This document shows, piece by piece, positions 1 through 35,714 of a DNA stretch of 64,000 bases. The stretch covers positions 36,782 to 100,781 of the forward strand of contig RQTK01000234.1 in the NCBI GenBank assembly GCA_003991915.1. Reading direction: 5' to 3'. The translations under genes and the position numbers were made by a program. The notes below the pieces were generated by a model. The model saw nothing but the letters and a program-made list of their open reading frames with translations. It made no database searches and was not told the DNA's origin. Position 1 is the first letter of the stretch. The number at the start of each line of letters is the position of its first letter. The stretch is from Elysia chlorotica. Its lineage: Eukaryota; Mollusca; Gastropoda; Plakobranchidae.

Positions 1-84
<84 letters not shown>
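1..84. repeat. (AAT)n microsatellite
   Basis: About 28 uninterrupted AAT units at the window edge; the array probably continues to the left. Confidence 0.97.
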
Positions 85-85
<1 letters not shown>

Positions 86-1005
86 TGATTTTCTCATAAG
101 CATCTTGAAACGAAAATTGAGAAGAAAACTCTTAGCCATGTGATATTTTAATTATAAGACTTGAGTCTTAAATTAGTTAAAACGAACATTTTCTGAAAAA
201 AAAAACAACAAACGAATTGTACACACGGAATATTTTGTTTGTTTGTTAAAGCGCGTAAATTTTAACGGGCACACATAATATATATTAAAAACCAGAGGAC
301 GTAATTGAACCACTAAATAAATCCAGTGGTAATTTGTTTAATTAACTAAGACGTGCGCATATAGTTTTTAACAACTTATGAAAATGTCAAAAAAGAATAA
401 CAAATAGCAATTGAAAAACAAAACAAAAACAACAACAACATAATAATAAACCAAATGTTTACAAAGATGTCCTGTATACGTGTTTTTCATAGGGTATCCC
501 TTTGTGGATTTTTTTATTTCTAAAGGTAGGATTCTGAAGAAACATAACTTTTGAGTTTTTGTACACTTCAAATTCATCTCTTATCCTTCAGCTTATCCTT
601 CAGCTTTTCCTATGGCTATCCCACAGTGCCCAAGAATTTCGTGGGTTGCCATCTATTTAAAAAAAAAAAAAGGTGGAAATTCGTAGTGTGGCAACTTATA
701 TATAAATATCAAATAGCGAAACGTTTTCTATGATTGAGTGCGTTTAAAAGCGAAAATCAAAAACCGGAAGTAGATCTAGAAAGAAAAAATTGATGTCTCA
801 TCTCTCTCGGCTTTCGCTATGATACTTATGAAGTAAACACTAAACAGTGCCATTTAGATAATAGATTTATAATAGATTAGAGCTGTACCCCTGAGGCTTA
901 AAAATTTCATGAAAGGATCATAAATTGCTTTAGTGAAATAGGCTTGATAAAATAGGCCCTATAGATTCTAAATCTAGGTGAATAGGCAACTTCCAGGTTA
1001 TCATC
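85..1005. other. Upstream region of PSMC2, no gene seen
   Basis: AT-rich sequence with A-runs and several TAGATCTAGA-type words (for example 771-780). No convincing ORF. It should contain the PSMC2 promoter and 5'UTR, but no TATA box or initiator can be assigned. A possible 3' splice site (cttccag, ending at 995) lies just before the start codon, so a non-coding first exon is possible. Confidence 0.5.
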
Positions 1006-24194
<23,189 letters not shown>

Positions 24195-24414
24195 AACTAG
24201 AACTTGTAAGTGAGTGAGAAGACATGATGAGGAGAGAAAGTGAGAGAAGGAACGAAGACAAGAAGTGATCAACTAAGTGATCAATGCACCGATAAAGTTC
24301 AATGCTACTCCTCACTTTACTCTAAGTATCACTAAAGCGAATGAGTAAGATCTTTTTGAACGAGAGTGAGAGTAAGGAAGAAGACAGATGAAGAATTTGA
24401 GAATTATATGTACA

Positions 24415-24428
24415 AATAAAAGAATAAA
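24415..24428 (+). promoter_or_regulatory. PSMC2: PSMC2 polyadenylation signals
   Basis: Two AATAAA hexamers (24415 and 24423), about 220 bp past the stop codon. Confidence 0.7.
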
Positions 24429-24429
24429 A

Positions 24430-25630
24430 GAGCCAATGAGAATGAAGCAAGCTTGTTTAAAGTGGATGATGTTAAAAGTGGTGTCAAGTTGGTTTAAAAA
24501 ATGTGTATTTCACAAAAGCTACAGTGTTACTACTAATTTTTCACATTAAAAAAAAAAAAAATTCTTTTTGTGTTAGTCATTAAAAAAATATAATTTATGC
24601 ATTTGGAATACATAAAATTGAAATGACAAGATTCATTATCTTCATATTTTCTCAACATTGTTTGAAATTTACATGTGTAGATGTAGTTCATGATTACCTG
24701 TGTATTGTTACATGGCACTAGAAAGGTTTTAATCAATACTCATGAACATATGCACACTCGAGCAAGCATTTTATTGCCTTGGCAGGAAAAAGATTGAGAC
24801 TTGTCATTTTTCCTCAATACATCAGTTGCAATAAAATTGCAATTGTCTATAAATCTGGTTCCTAATATTTTGTTGCTATACTTTTCGGTGAAAAAAAAAG
24901 GTATTTACACCATTTTTTACCTCATTTTTGTATTTTTTTTTTTTTTAAAGAACTTCTCTAACTTCTATAAAGTTATGTATAGAAATTTTGGAAAGAGAAC
25001 AAGCTTTCAAGTGATATAAAATTTTCTGATGTGTGTCCCACAGTGTAGAATTTCCCTCCAAATCCGGCATTTTAGTTGCGAACCGGTGAGCTTAAGAGAC
25101 AGAAGGGATGTTGCGGTTGCTCACATATGTGCTAATCAATTACTGACTTGACAGGCGCTCTGTGCGGGATATCTGTGCGATGTGCACGTCGGCCTATGCA
25201 ACGGCAGAAATTGATAAAAAAAAAGTCTCTTTTGCACCTCACTATTTTGAAACTACTCGGGAGTACCACAAATATTTCTACACTCATTTTAATCTCCAGC
25301 TTGTGATCTATATGTAACACGCCGAAAAATTTGTGTTTTTATCATAATTTGTGTGAGTTTTATGAAAAAGTTAAGTTACTCTACTTAATTCACAGTTTGC
25401 AACCATAATATTTTGTATGTTTTTTTTTAATGATTAAGAAAAAAAAAAACGTATCCACCGATTTTAGTAATTATCTTCCAGTTTAATCTATTGATATTCT
25501 TCTTTAATATCATGTAAAATTCAATACATTTTCGTTTAGGGTTCAATGTAAATATTGTGTTTAATCGACATCACACCAAGAACAGGGCCAAACATAGAAT
25601 AACACTACAAACATACCATATTAAATCGTT
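24430..25630. other. Intergenic, nothing recognised
   Basis: AT-rich with poly-A and poly-T tracts. No supported exon. Confidence 0.6.
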
Positions 25631-25633
25631 TGT

Positions 25634-26120
25634 ATGGAACCAATGTCACAAATACTGTCATCATATATCACAGAGACAATTGTGAAACAAACACAAGCCC
25701 TCACAAACAACCCATTTGTTATAGATTGTCATATTAAACAACTGCACACAGCATTTTGTAAAGTGCATAGTGCTGTGTCTCACACAAAACCAATACAACC
25801 AAGCTCAATTCCAGAAATACATGCAGCAATAGACAACTACATGATAGTATACAGAAGAATGTTTCCACTTAAAATCATTCCCAAGCAGCACATACAACTA
25901 CAAGAGAAACACTATATTCCACACATACAGCAATATAAGGTAGGGCTGGGTCTGTTAGCGTAGCTAGTTACAGAGAACAGTCATCAAATGATTTCAATAA
26001 TCATGGGAAAACACAGAGCCTACAGTACAGATTTACAAACGATCAAAAGAAATTGCACGAAATAATTATTAACAACTTATTTACTCCAGATCGCACCTGC
26101 TATCCGTAAATGAACTGGAA
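25634..26120 (+). pseudogene. Transposase-like remnant, possibly RAG1/Transib-type C-terminal part
   Basis: An ORF of about 109 residues (25634-25963) ends with PKQHIQLQEKHYIPHIQQYK then VGLGLLA and a stop. After a short break the next frame gives TENSHQMISIIMGK. The pattern helix-E-x-H, then G-x-G-L-G, then E-x-x-H resembles the segment around the last catalytic glutamate of RAG1/Transib-like transposases (GAWASEGNESGNK in vertebrate RAG1). This is pattern recall and unconfirmed. The ORF may be the 3' end of the same kind of element as the minus-strand remnant at 10510-11353. Confidence 0.35.
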
Positions 26121-26356
26121 TATTGCTTAAAACATAATAAGGGTAAACTGTCTTGCTGTATTGTATTGAAGGAACTAGAAACAGTCATCCCATTCATATA
26201 AAAAAGGAGAACCCGTGTGTAGACTATAAAATTAAAATATACCACATAATTATTAACTCTTACTCCAGATTGCATCTGCTCTCCGAAATGAATTATGCTA
26301 CTGTTTAAAAACCATAATGTGTGTAAAATTTGCTTTCTTGCGTTGAAGTTGCATTT
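26080..26356 (+). repeat. Diverged tandem duplication
   Basis: 26085-26170 and 26268-26355 both start actccagat.gca.ctgct and run on similarly. They continue the 3' part of the remnant at 25634. Confidence 0.7.
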
Positions 26357-26369
26357 AATAAGTAACATT

Positions 26370-27425
26370 GTATATATGTCTCTCTGATTATTTACAAGAT
26401 AAATGTTTGTTGAAAACCTGTGATCAGGTAATGCCTAAATAATGCTAACGAGAGAAAAAGATGGAAGGGTACTGATTGAGCTGCCAAACTCACAATATTT
26501 TTTATAACACTTTGTAATTTGGTAAGATAAAGGTCTAAGATGGTGGGAACAGTATGTACAAATAAAAACAAAATTGTGGATACGTTTTATTTATATCGAA
26601 TATTTTATAACATGAGTCACTGATTGAGTCATGTAAAAAATCGTTCGACTTCCGACCGCATTATAAAAAAAATCTACATGAACGATTTTTTTCGTTCTTT
26701 TTGTAAACAATTAAATGTTTTCTTGTGTTTGAACTTTACACTTAAAATTAAGGTGCTTTTTTGATATATAAATATTGAGTGATGAAAATAAAACCCCATA
26801 TATCGGCAATACTCACACAAGCTAACTGCTCTGACCGAAGGTTGCGTCCCATTGGCCTCGGTTAGTCGGCACGGGTTTGCATTAACTTAAGTATCGCTGA
26901 TGCGACACTGTGGTCCCTACTTATGATCGTGAAAATCCGGCAAACTGATTTGTAAGTTTGATAACTAAGTGCTCAACAAGAAAGAAATATGAATGTATAA
27001 CACTTATACAGAGGGAACCTTATAATTCAAATGACGAATTGCGTGGGATTGGATCACAATTTTGAATTAATAGGATCTGAATTACAGAAGGGTACATACC
27101 TGAAGCACCATGTTAAAATATATAAACATCTGCTTACCCTATTTGAAATAATGCATTTATGGGAGTAAATATATAATTTTATTTTCTTTTTTTAGCACCC
27201 TTGTCCCAGCCCCATTTCTTCTAAATGCATGGCTTGGGCAGCAACAAACATTGAATACTGCTTGACAGATAGTACTTTTTTAAGGCATATTTGTTGTGTC
27301 AGCTTCGAATTATGAGAATCAACACTGAACGACTTAAAATTATGAGTCTGACTCTAATAGAGCCAAAGAGAAAAAACACATCTTATCCTCTTGCAAAGTT
27401 AGGTTTTAGAAAAGTTCAAATAATA
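26370..27425. other. Intergenic, nothing recognised
   Basis: AT-rich. No supported ORF or repeat. Confidence 0.6.
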
Positions 27426-28545
27426 ATAATAATAATAATGAAGATCATTTTTAAGCCCTTTATCCCAGCATAGCCGGCTCAAAGCGCTTTACATAGTTAA
27501 GACGATACAATTTATCAGCCATTCACACACATTATAAGGCAGTTTTGCACATAAAGGACATGATACATGAACAGCAAAGAAAAATTATGAAAAATGAGTA
27601 AATTACACATATAAAGAAAACATTAATGAAAATTAAGAGGAAAACTCCACTGACAAGTGCATTGTAAATAAGTAGGTTTTTAGGCCTCTTTTGAAACTAT
27701 TAAGTGAGCTGCACTGTCTCAGATCTAAAGGCAGGGAATTCCAAACAACAGGTGCATAGTGCACAAATGCTCGCTCACTTGTCTTTTTATTTGCTCTACA
27801 TGGGACTGACAAGAGCGCTTTATTTCTGGACCTTAAGTTTAGACTAGGAGCATGAGTAATAATAAGCTCGTATAGATACTGGGGTGCTTGTTGGAATTTA
27901 CATTTATAGCACAAAGTAGCAACTTTATACTTAATTCTGGCCTCCACTGGAAGCCAGTGGAGCTGTCTTAGCATGGGTGTAATATGGTCTCTCTTTTTTT
28001 TCTTAAGTATCATGCGAGCTGCATTATTTTGGATCTTCTGCAATTTGAAAAGTGTGTCATTGGGTAGACCATACAGAAGAGCATTGCAGTAGTCCAATCT
28101 CGAGAACACAAATGCTGAAATGGGTGTTTTCAAATAAGACTGTTTCAAAAATGGAGACATTTGCTTGATTCTTCTGAGCTCTAAATACATTATTCTACAT
28201 AAGTTATTTACTTGATACGACATAGATAACTTTGAATCAAAGTACACACCCAGGTTTTTAGCCTTATCTGAAAAGGGTATATTCTCATTTCCAATGCAAA
28301 TATGATTAAGATCACTGGAAAGGTTACTTCTGCTGGTATTACATTTAATGATTTTCGTATTGTCTTCGTTCATTTTGAGTTTGTTATCAACCATCCAACA
28401 TTTAATATCTTTAATACAAATTTCAAAATCCTGTATAAGCTTTGGGAAATCATTAGGTGGTGCAGACTTATAGACTTGTGTATCGTCTTCGTACATGTGG
28501 TAAAACAAATCATCATACTTCTTTTTAGGGAGTTTCCACTGTAAA
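27420..28545 (-). mobile_element. 5'-truncated CR1-like LINE (reverse transcriptase C-terminal half, 3' end)
   Basis: A 291-residue minus-strand ORF (28508-27633) starts within the RT palm. MYEDDTQVY is the YADD box (catalytic DD kept, A changed to E). It continues through NLGVYFDSKLS, SRLDYCNALLYGLP and LQKIQNNAARMI, then the conserved HWLPVEARIKYK and NSLPLDLRQCSSLNSFKRGL of the CR1/Rex clade. Sequence past the stop ends in an (ATT)n tail at about 27420-27440, typical of CR1 3' ends. Upstream of about 28545 the element is missing. The C-terminal half has no stop, so the insertion is fairly young. Confidence 0.9.
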
Positions 28546-29097
28546 TACCCCTCAATCCAATTTATTTTATTTAATTCTTAAAATTAATCCTCATTGACTG
28601 TTTTTATATACAACACATTACATATATTTTGTTTCAAGTGTTGGCAAGAGCGGATCAATACTTTTTAAGAAATAGTACTTTATATAGACACCTTTATTTA
28701 GGTTAGACAGGTCTTTAAATTTAATGAAGCATAGTGGTCAAAATGTGAAATGTTTAAAATGTCAGTTTCTCACAAAAGATGCAGGCACACATATCAACGC
28801 CCTATCATCTACATAGCCTCAAAAGAATAATTCTGCAAACCCCAGCTTCATTATTAACAAAAATTTGAAAAGGTGATGAAACAAAACAAAACAAAGTAAA
28901 ACATTACCTAAATGTTTTAGTGAATAGGAAGCTAAAAGCCCTTACATATTTATTTTAAGCATACAAATTTCAACACTTTGGTATTTTAGAACTTTGTTAA
29001 TTCAATCGATGAGTTGGAGCTTTCGGATGAGGCACATTCCCACCTCCAGGTTATCACTGATTAGATTTACAACCACTTAGATTCGAATTTTAGAGTG
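28546..29097. other. Intergenic, nothing recognised
   Basis: AT-rich. No supported feature. Confidence 0.6.
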
Positions 29098-29345
29098 ATG
29101 TGGGAGTTCGATAGCTCAGTCATGCGACAGTAGCCTACAGCATGCGACTGCTACTCCGCAGGTCCTGAGCTTGAATCTCCACCAGGCCACCTTATTTACT
29201 ACATTTACAGGTTGGATTGGTGTCTAGCAGTAATATTAGTACACATAATTATAATGTGACTAGTCCTGGTGTTCCCGCTCTGTATCTGTGTGTCACTGTC
29301 AGGCGTAAACAATTGTCTAACTCTCAAGTCCGTCAAATCTTTATA
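29098..29345 (+). mobile_element. tRNA-derived SINE, family B
   Basis: The head ttcgatagctcagtcatgcg resembles a tRNA D-arm (A box). It is followed by a B-box-like gagcttgaatctcc and a diverged core at ggttggattggtgtc. Confidence 0.7.
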
Positions 29346-29507
29346 ATGTTTATTTACAAAAGGCTACAGAGAACCAGTATATCAATTTACCCTTGATTTT
29401 GTCTCTCCCTCTCTCTCTGAATCTCAGATACATAATAATTTCTACCACCATTATGTGTGGCTGCCCCCCTCTCTCAATATTATTTCTCCCTATTTCTGTC
29501 TCTTTTG

Positions 29508-29510
<3 letters not shown>

Positions 29511-29552
<42 letters not shown>
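29511..29552. repeat. (CT)n microsatellite
   Basis: CT run inside CT-rich DNA. Confidence 0.9.
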
Positions 29553-29553
<1 letters not shown>

Positions 29554-29579
29554 TCTCAAATTCTCTCTCCTGGGCGAAT

Positions 29580-29859
29580 TTGTGAAAGTGGTGGACTGTA
29601 GAGCGTAGTCTCCCAGATAAGTAGATGCGGTTTGAAACCTGCGACCGGTTAAAATGTCTTTGTCCGACACCCTCCCTAATGGCTGAGTTTGTGTCAGTGC
29701 AATATAATGTGAACGCCTGAGATATATGTCTTGACATACCTGCTCAGTCTTTGTGTGGAAGTACGGAAAATTGTCAGACGTTAGCGTTGAGACCCATCCA
29801 AAATATAGCTTATATAGTGCTGATGTTGGTCATTAAGTAACCAACTCAAATCAACTCAA

Positions 29860-29860
<1 letters not shown>
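29580..29860 (+). mobile_element. tRNA-derived SINE, family B
   Basis: Head near gtggactgtagagcgtagtc, B-box-like ggtttgaaacctgc, then the core (gtgtcagtgcaatataatgt), the attgtcagacgttag block and a tail leading into the next CT array. Confidence 0.75.
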
Positions 29861-29862
<2 letters not shown>

Positions 29863-29927
<65 letters not shown>

Positions 29928-29949
29928 TTCCTTATGCCTGTCTCTGTCC

Positions 29950-30021
<72 letters not shown>
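29863..30021. repeat. (CT)n with a (CTGT)n block
   Basis: Two CT runs separated by about seven CTGT units near 29950-29980. Confidence 0.95.
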
Positions 30022-30025
<4 letters not shown>

Positions 30026-31171
30026 CTCCGCTTTTTCTTTATTAATACTATTCTCTACTCTATTCAAACAATATAAACACAAAACTTAACACAAAAAAGG
30101 AAATTGCGTTATGATCTTATAAATTTAACAATCTTTCCATAGTATAACAAACAGGTTGGTATTAACTTTACAATACACACTGGCCATACAATATTTACAA
30201 AATGATCATTGCATCAATATACGTCACTTAATACGAAGTAAACAATGATTTTTCACCAATCACATTTTCAATAGAGAAATTGTCAGTATTGATATGACTG
30301 CTGGTTTGTTCATGGTTATTATCCATGTAGTTCTGTACAATTTCAGAAACAAAGAAATTGCCACAGGTTTCGAGATTATTTCAAACTTCTTTTTTATAAG
30401 CTGCAAAGATAAAAAAAAGATGCTTTATCTAGCAGATCAATAAAAAAAAATTATGAAAAATTTGGAATTGATCATTTCTCTTATTTTAATGAAACAAGAA
30501 ATTTAAAGTAAAACAATGCTTAAACAGCTTGATTAGTTTTGTTATACGCCCCCCCCCCCCGGAGAAAAAGTAAATAACCCATGATAATGGTGGCATTAGC
30601 GGAGTATCTAACCTGGGACCGCTGCTCGTCAGACCAGAGCTCTTCCGACTGGTTATCTTGAACCCTGAGAGGTCATATGGACTAGTTATGTACGCTTAGC
30701 TTGAAGTTGAACCCCACATGAATACACCTGCTTTGGGGGGGGGGGGGAAGGGAGTGTTAATACGTGTAAAGTACTTGATTGATTTGTACTTGTTATAAAA
30801 TAAATAAACAAGCGAGCTACGTGTATTTGATTATGATTACCGGTTAATTTATAGCTAAAGACAACCTTAGAGAGTGGGGTGTGAAGGTCTATTTAGAAGT
30901 TACATGTATATATTATTATAAAATACCTAAAAGGGGAGCTTTTGGGCGATTGTGAATCTAAGTAGCAATGTTGCTACTGAAGATTTTAAACTAAACTCCA
31001 ACGCAAATGAGGCAGTTAAAGCCAATAACGAGCTCATTTTGACTCACGTGACATTTGGGCACAGCACTGACCGGCTACGATTTACAGTGGACGCCTGGGC
31101 TTGATGTGGAGATGAAAACTCAAATTTAGAGAGTGGGTGAGAGAGCACAAATCAAAGGGTAACATGAACTA
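30022..31171. other. Intergenic, 3' side of the Ly6-like gene
   Basis: AT-rich with poly-C (30549-30560) and poly-G (30736-30747) runs. No supported gene. A clear polyadenylation signal for the minus-strand Ly6 gene was not found. Confidence 0.5.
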
Positions 31172-33576
31172 CTATTGGAAAAACTGCCCTAACCGCGAAA
31201 CCACAACGCAGTGGACCAGCACAGAAACTGCCACTCCTGAAAAAGGCATCGTCCCACGCAAAGCCACGGAGCCGCATCCTATGGCTGAGTTAGACGTAGA
31301 ATTGCGGTTGCACGGGTCGGGTGTCGCCTGAGGCCCGTTGCAGAAGTCTGTGTCGCAAAACCGGAAGCAGACGCTCTCTCTGGAGTCTGTTATTCTTGCG
31401 CATGTTGACTCGTTGTTAGTGGGAAGGTTCTGGAAATTTTGATGCTGATGAAGTTTCGAGAAGTGGACCCCGTCATGACAGCCGCGATGGAAAAACGTTT
31501 GTACTCCCACTGGGAAAAGTTGCAGGGAAGAAAAAAGATTATTTTTTAAAGTACATGTAGTCTTTAGTCGGAAAAGCCTCTCTCTCTCTCTCGACTGATT
31601 TAATGTTTCCTAAGTCTCCATGAGCTGCCACACACGAGACAAGGTGGGGAGGCCTGCAATTCTGTCTCAGCCGTTCACATTACACTGACACCGACCCAAC
31701 CAGTTACACTGGGACGAAATCGTGGGATTCAAGCCGCGGTTATCTCGATCTGGAGACCAACGCTCTACCACTTTATCTAGTTTGCCCCTCCATCCTCCCC
31801 AGACATGCAGTGAAAAACGGGGCCACTAGAACAGGGCTTGAACCATGCACATTGAATTTTATACATCAGCAGAGCTAGCTGTTGAGATAATAATTATTAA
31901 ATTATAGCTCTACCATGTTTCGCGTACCGGCTGGCTCTAATAAAAAGGACTCAATCAAACTAAAAGAAAGGTGAAGAATTTGGTATACGTCGTGTTGGTA
32001 CAGAAATCTATGCGGTTGTCAAACAAACTTGGGCAGTTCCTAAGTTTCCTTACTTACAAGTAGTTGGAATTCATGAGAAGCTAGTCAAGCAATAGTGATT
32101 TTGGTGAATGGCTCGAAGATTCAAACTATTAAAAGTAAAATCAGAAATCACTTTGTTTTTTTGTGAGGCAGCATCTAAAATTGCCAGACGTTAGTACTAG
32201 GACACTTCCACGATATGGCGATTCTATCTAGCTCCAAAAAAACCTAACAAAACAAACTGATGGAAGTTCTCTCTATAGAAAATAGCTACAGATACTGAGA
32301 TAGTAAGCTGGACATCAGGAAAGTCAGTCGCTAATCAGATATTTGTATCACCTGATGTATTTGTCTTCATACATGATAGTTGATACTTTGAGAATTATAG
32401 GAGGCGTAAACTTATACGACTATGAGATTACTAGTCTTTCACGAATAAAAGTAGAGGCAACGCATGTGTTCTTCACCTTTAATTTAAAAAAAAACCTCAA
32501 AGTTCTAAAAATAATGTATTCATTCCTTTTAATGGCGACTTTAGCGTCTATTAAGAAAGTTGTGAAAGTTAATTGATATCCTTCAACTGCAATGGGTTGG
32601 TATTATATCTTTTTGGAGAAGATCACGTTACAAACTAAAAAAAAATACAAAACGAAAACATTAACAGCAAAACAAACAAAAACACGTAGGCCTATGTATG
32701 TTTAGTTTTAGTTCTTCCTACAGAATCCTACACGAAACAACCCACTCATCAGAATTTTATACCGTTTGTGACTTAAGGTATTGTGTGCCAGGTGAACCGG
32801 GAGGTTCAAGGCAATAAACATGTACATTGTATTTGACTTTTGTACAAAGCCCCACCTCCGCACAAGGAATACATAAGCACGAAAAACAAAGCAGTGAGGA
32901 TTTTCAGAACGTCACTATCTGATGTCGATGACACCGCAGGATTGCAATAGACTACACTTATAATGGTGGGACAAAAGTAATTTTGTCTACGTCCAGTTTG
33001 ATGATACTTTGCAGTACTTCAGTATTTCTATACAACCGATTTTAAAAAAACCTAACGCTTTCCCTTACAATTAGGGATGTCACCGTTTCGACCACCCGCC
33101 GCACCACTCAGTCTCTTTTGCTTAGCTCGGTGTCAGTGTAGGCGGGGACAAGTCTGGCGTTTCTGCCCTGTCTCCATGTGGCAACACGTAAAGTTATACG
33201 ACGTTAATCTAGAGATACGTACGCAGATACCTAGTTGCTGACGTTGGGCATTACGACAGCAACAAACTAAACCAAGCTCCTGATAAAATCCACCATGAGA
33301 CCAATTTACACCCCCACCCCCTTAAAAAAAACAAAAAAAAACAAAAACAACAACAACAAACAACTTGCTAAATAAGTTCAGAAATAATGCAAAAAGACGT
33401 ACGAGCTCCCTCGGCCTCCAAAATCATGCACCGCGTCCAGTTTTGGTTTGCTGCGGTGCAGTTTTTGAAATATTTATTGGTGAGTCCCAGAGATGTGTTC
33501 ACAAGTCCGCCAAAGTCATCTTTACACTCATGCGAATCTGGAGACGTGGTTGCGCATTGGTAGCACAATAATGAAT
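31172..33576 (-). CDS. Ly6/uPAR-type three-finger protein, two C-terminal exons
   Basis: Two minus-strand exons join in phase: 33576-33403 (acceptor acttttcag, donor gtacgt) and 31509-31172 (acceptor acttttcccag, stop TAG). The first begins SLLCYQCATT, the standard C-x2-C opening of a three-finger domain, and carries further cysteines (HEC, KNC, TRC). The second has FFHRGC, STC and VCFRFCDTDFCNG; the closing C-x4-C-N is the family signature. After that come a second short cysteine pair and a hydrophobic tail (SGVAVSVLVHCVVV), which could be a GPI signal. Incoming phase 1 implies an upstream signal-peptide exon, which was not located. Such proteins are secreted or GPI-anchored ligands or receptor modulators; the partner is unknown. 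Confidence 0.7.
31605..31795 (-). mobile_element. Family B SINE inside the Ly6-like intron
   Basis: Reverse-strand copy. It has a tRNA-like head (gataaagtggtagagcg), the B-box region around the cttgaatcccac block, the core with ggtcggtgtcagtgtaatgt, and cttgtctcgtgtgtggcagc. Confidence 0.75.
31800..33070. other. Intron of Ly6-like gene, nothing recognised
   Basis: AT-rich, no supported element. Confidence 0.5.
33075..33265 (+). mobile_element. Family B SINE
   Basis: Core and 3' blocks (gctcggtgtcagtgtag, tctgccctgtctccatg, gttgggcattacgac). The head is degraded. Confidence 0.65.
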
Positions 33577-34235
33577 CTGAAAAGTAAAATAAGTAAATAA
33601 ATAGATAAATATGAAACTAACAAACAAAATATATTCTATTAATTTTGTGTACTTCCATGAATAACAAATAAGTCATCTTTGGCCAGTCTTTAGTTCTTGT
33701 AATAAATGTGTACATTTTGATTGCTGTACAACCACTATCTGCACAGCATATTCGCGAAGGAAAAACAACAAGAACAAAACATTAATACATAAATAAAATA
33801 AAACTGTGTGACTTAATTATGAATGCCATGTATGTTCCTAAGTGTACGATAAATTGTCTCTACATGAAGATATTTCTATGAAAATCGACTCTCAGTCTAC
33901 ATAGCTCTACTTTAACGCCTGAAGGCCGATCCTTAAAAAAAAAAGATTCAACTTTCAAGTAACAGTGAGTGAATTGGGCCGACAGTCCCTGCTGGCATAG
34001 AAGTTGATGGGCTTGAATGCACAGATATATAAAAAATATTGATGAAACGGTAAAGCCATCTACTCACTCACCGATTACAGTTGGGTTGACCAATTACATA
34101 GTTAGTAACAGTTGGACGATTAAAAATAAATCCTCGCCCATGACAATCTGCCGATTCTGGTACCCCCACACATATAGACAAGTTTTCACAGATTTGTAAT
34201 CAAGTCAAATGTAGGTGTTTTTAATATTTGGGTCT
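33577..34235. other. Upstream of Ly6-like exons, no gene seen
   Basis: AT-rich. The missing signal-peptide exon could lie here or beyond the gap; none was identified. Confidence 0.5.
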
Positions 34236-34238
34236 AAA

Positions 34239-34532
<294 letters not shown>

Positions 34533-34533
34533 T

Positions 34534-35118
34534 TGGGGGAGAGAGAGAAATATAGGGGGCAGAAGTGTTGTCGAGGATATCGAGGGAGAGAGGCTGGTAC
34601 CGTGGTCGAGATGTCTAGGCTGCGGATGTTTTAAAATGATATCCTCCAGCTCAAAACAATATGTAGTACTAGTAAGGGAAGCACGGATCGATGTAAAGAG
34701 GTTGGCAGGCCAAGCGGTCTCCTGTTTTCTGTATAGTGTCACAAACAAGTTCGACGATTCGAAAGTTGCCACCAACTTTCCTTTTCAGTCGGCCGATTTG
34801 TAGTTTGATTTCGGGCGGGGATCCATTGAAAGCAATTAACAAATCGACCAACTAGAATCGGTGAGTGGGCGACTGGCCTCAAATTAATGGTTGATCCCAA
34901 AGGTATATTTTATGATTTTTTTGGTCGGAGAAAGCGCAGTCTTCACATTGTACGTCGATGGCACCACACACAGAGGCAAGCACTGAGCTACAAAATACAA
35001 ATAATATATTGTGTAAAAGGTTTCCCTTTTAAACAAAGGTTCGAGGTGACTTTAAACAGCCACCTTATTCTGTACCATTATGAAAGGTACAAAGTCAATA
35101 ATATGATTGTGTCCTGTT
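34534..35118. other. Intergenic, nothing recognised
   Basis: Moderate GC. A minus-strand ORF at 34669-34851 has no recognised domain. Confidence 0.5.
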
Positions 35119-35119
35119 T

Positions 35120-35430
35120 GACGGCGTGGTTCAATGGAAGTCCCTGATACGACCCCCTTGTTAAATCTTGGTTGGATCGGTGTCAGTATGATATTCACCA
35201 ATGAGACATAGGTTCTGGTATCCACGCTCTACATTCTGTGTGGCAACACTCACACACGATCCCTGATCAGAACTACTAATTCGATCGATGTCAATATAAT
35301 GTTCAAAGCTGAAGCAGAAAGCCAGGTATCCCTACTCTGACTCTAGTAACAACAAACAAATTTCAGACTCGAGACCCGCCCGCTACAAACCATGGGTACT
35401 GACGTTGGATGTTAAATAAAGAAACCGATA
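35120..35430 (+). mobile_element. Two overlapping family B SINE copies
   Basis: A first core at ttggttggatcggtgtcagt (35170) and a second at attcgatcgatgtcaatata (35280), each followed by the tatccctactct-like block. The end reads gacgttggatgttaaat. Confidence 0.65.
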
Positions 35431-35492
35431 TGATCTATCTGCTATCCCTTACCCACATGCGCTGTCGAGAACAAAACCAGGAGGCAAATGCA

Positions 35493-35661
35493 TGGTAGAG
35501 CACACAGGTACATTATTAATTTTTTGTTGATTTTTACTTTCCTGTCTCTTTCTCTCTCTATCTCTGACAAGCCTGTGGAATAAACCCAGGGTATAAAAAT
35601 AATCAAGTTGATTATAAAATTGATGAAGAGAAAGCTTGATACCGATGCTGATGGTAAAAAA

Positions 35662-35714
<53 letters not shown>
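35493..35714 (+). repeat. Left arm of 222-bp inverted repeat beside the gap
   Basis: Identical to the reverse complement of 36589-36810, apart from array length, as far as can be read. It begins ggcaaatgcatgg and ends in (ATG)n at the gap. Confidence 0.95.
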
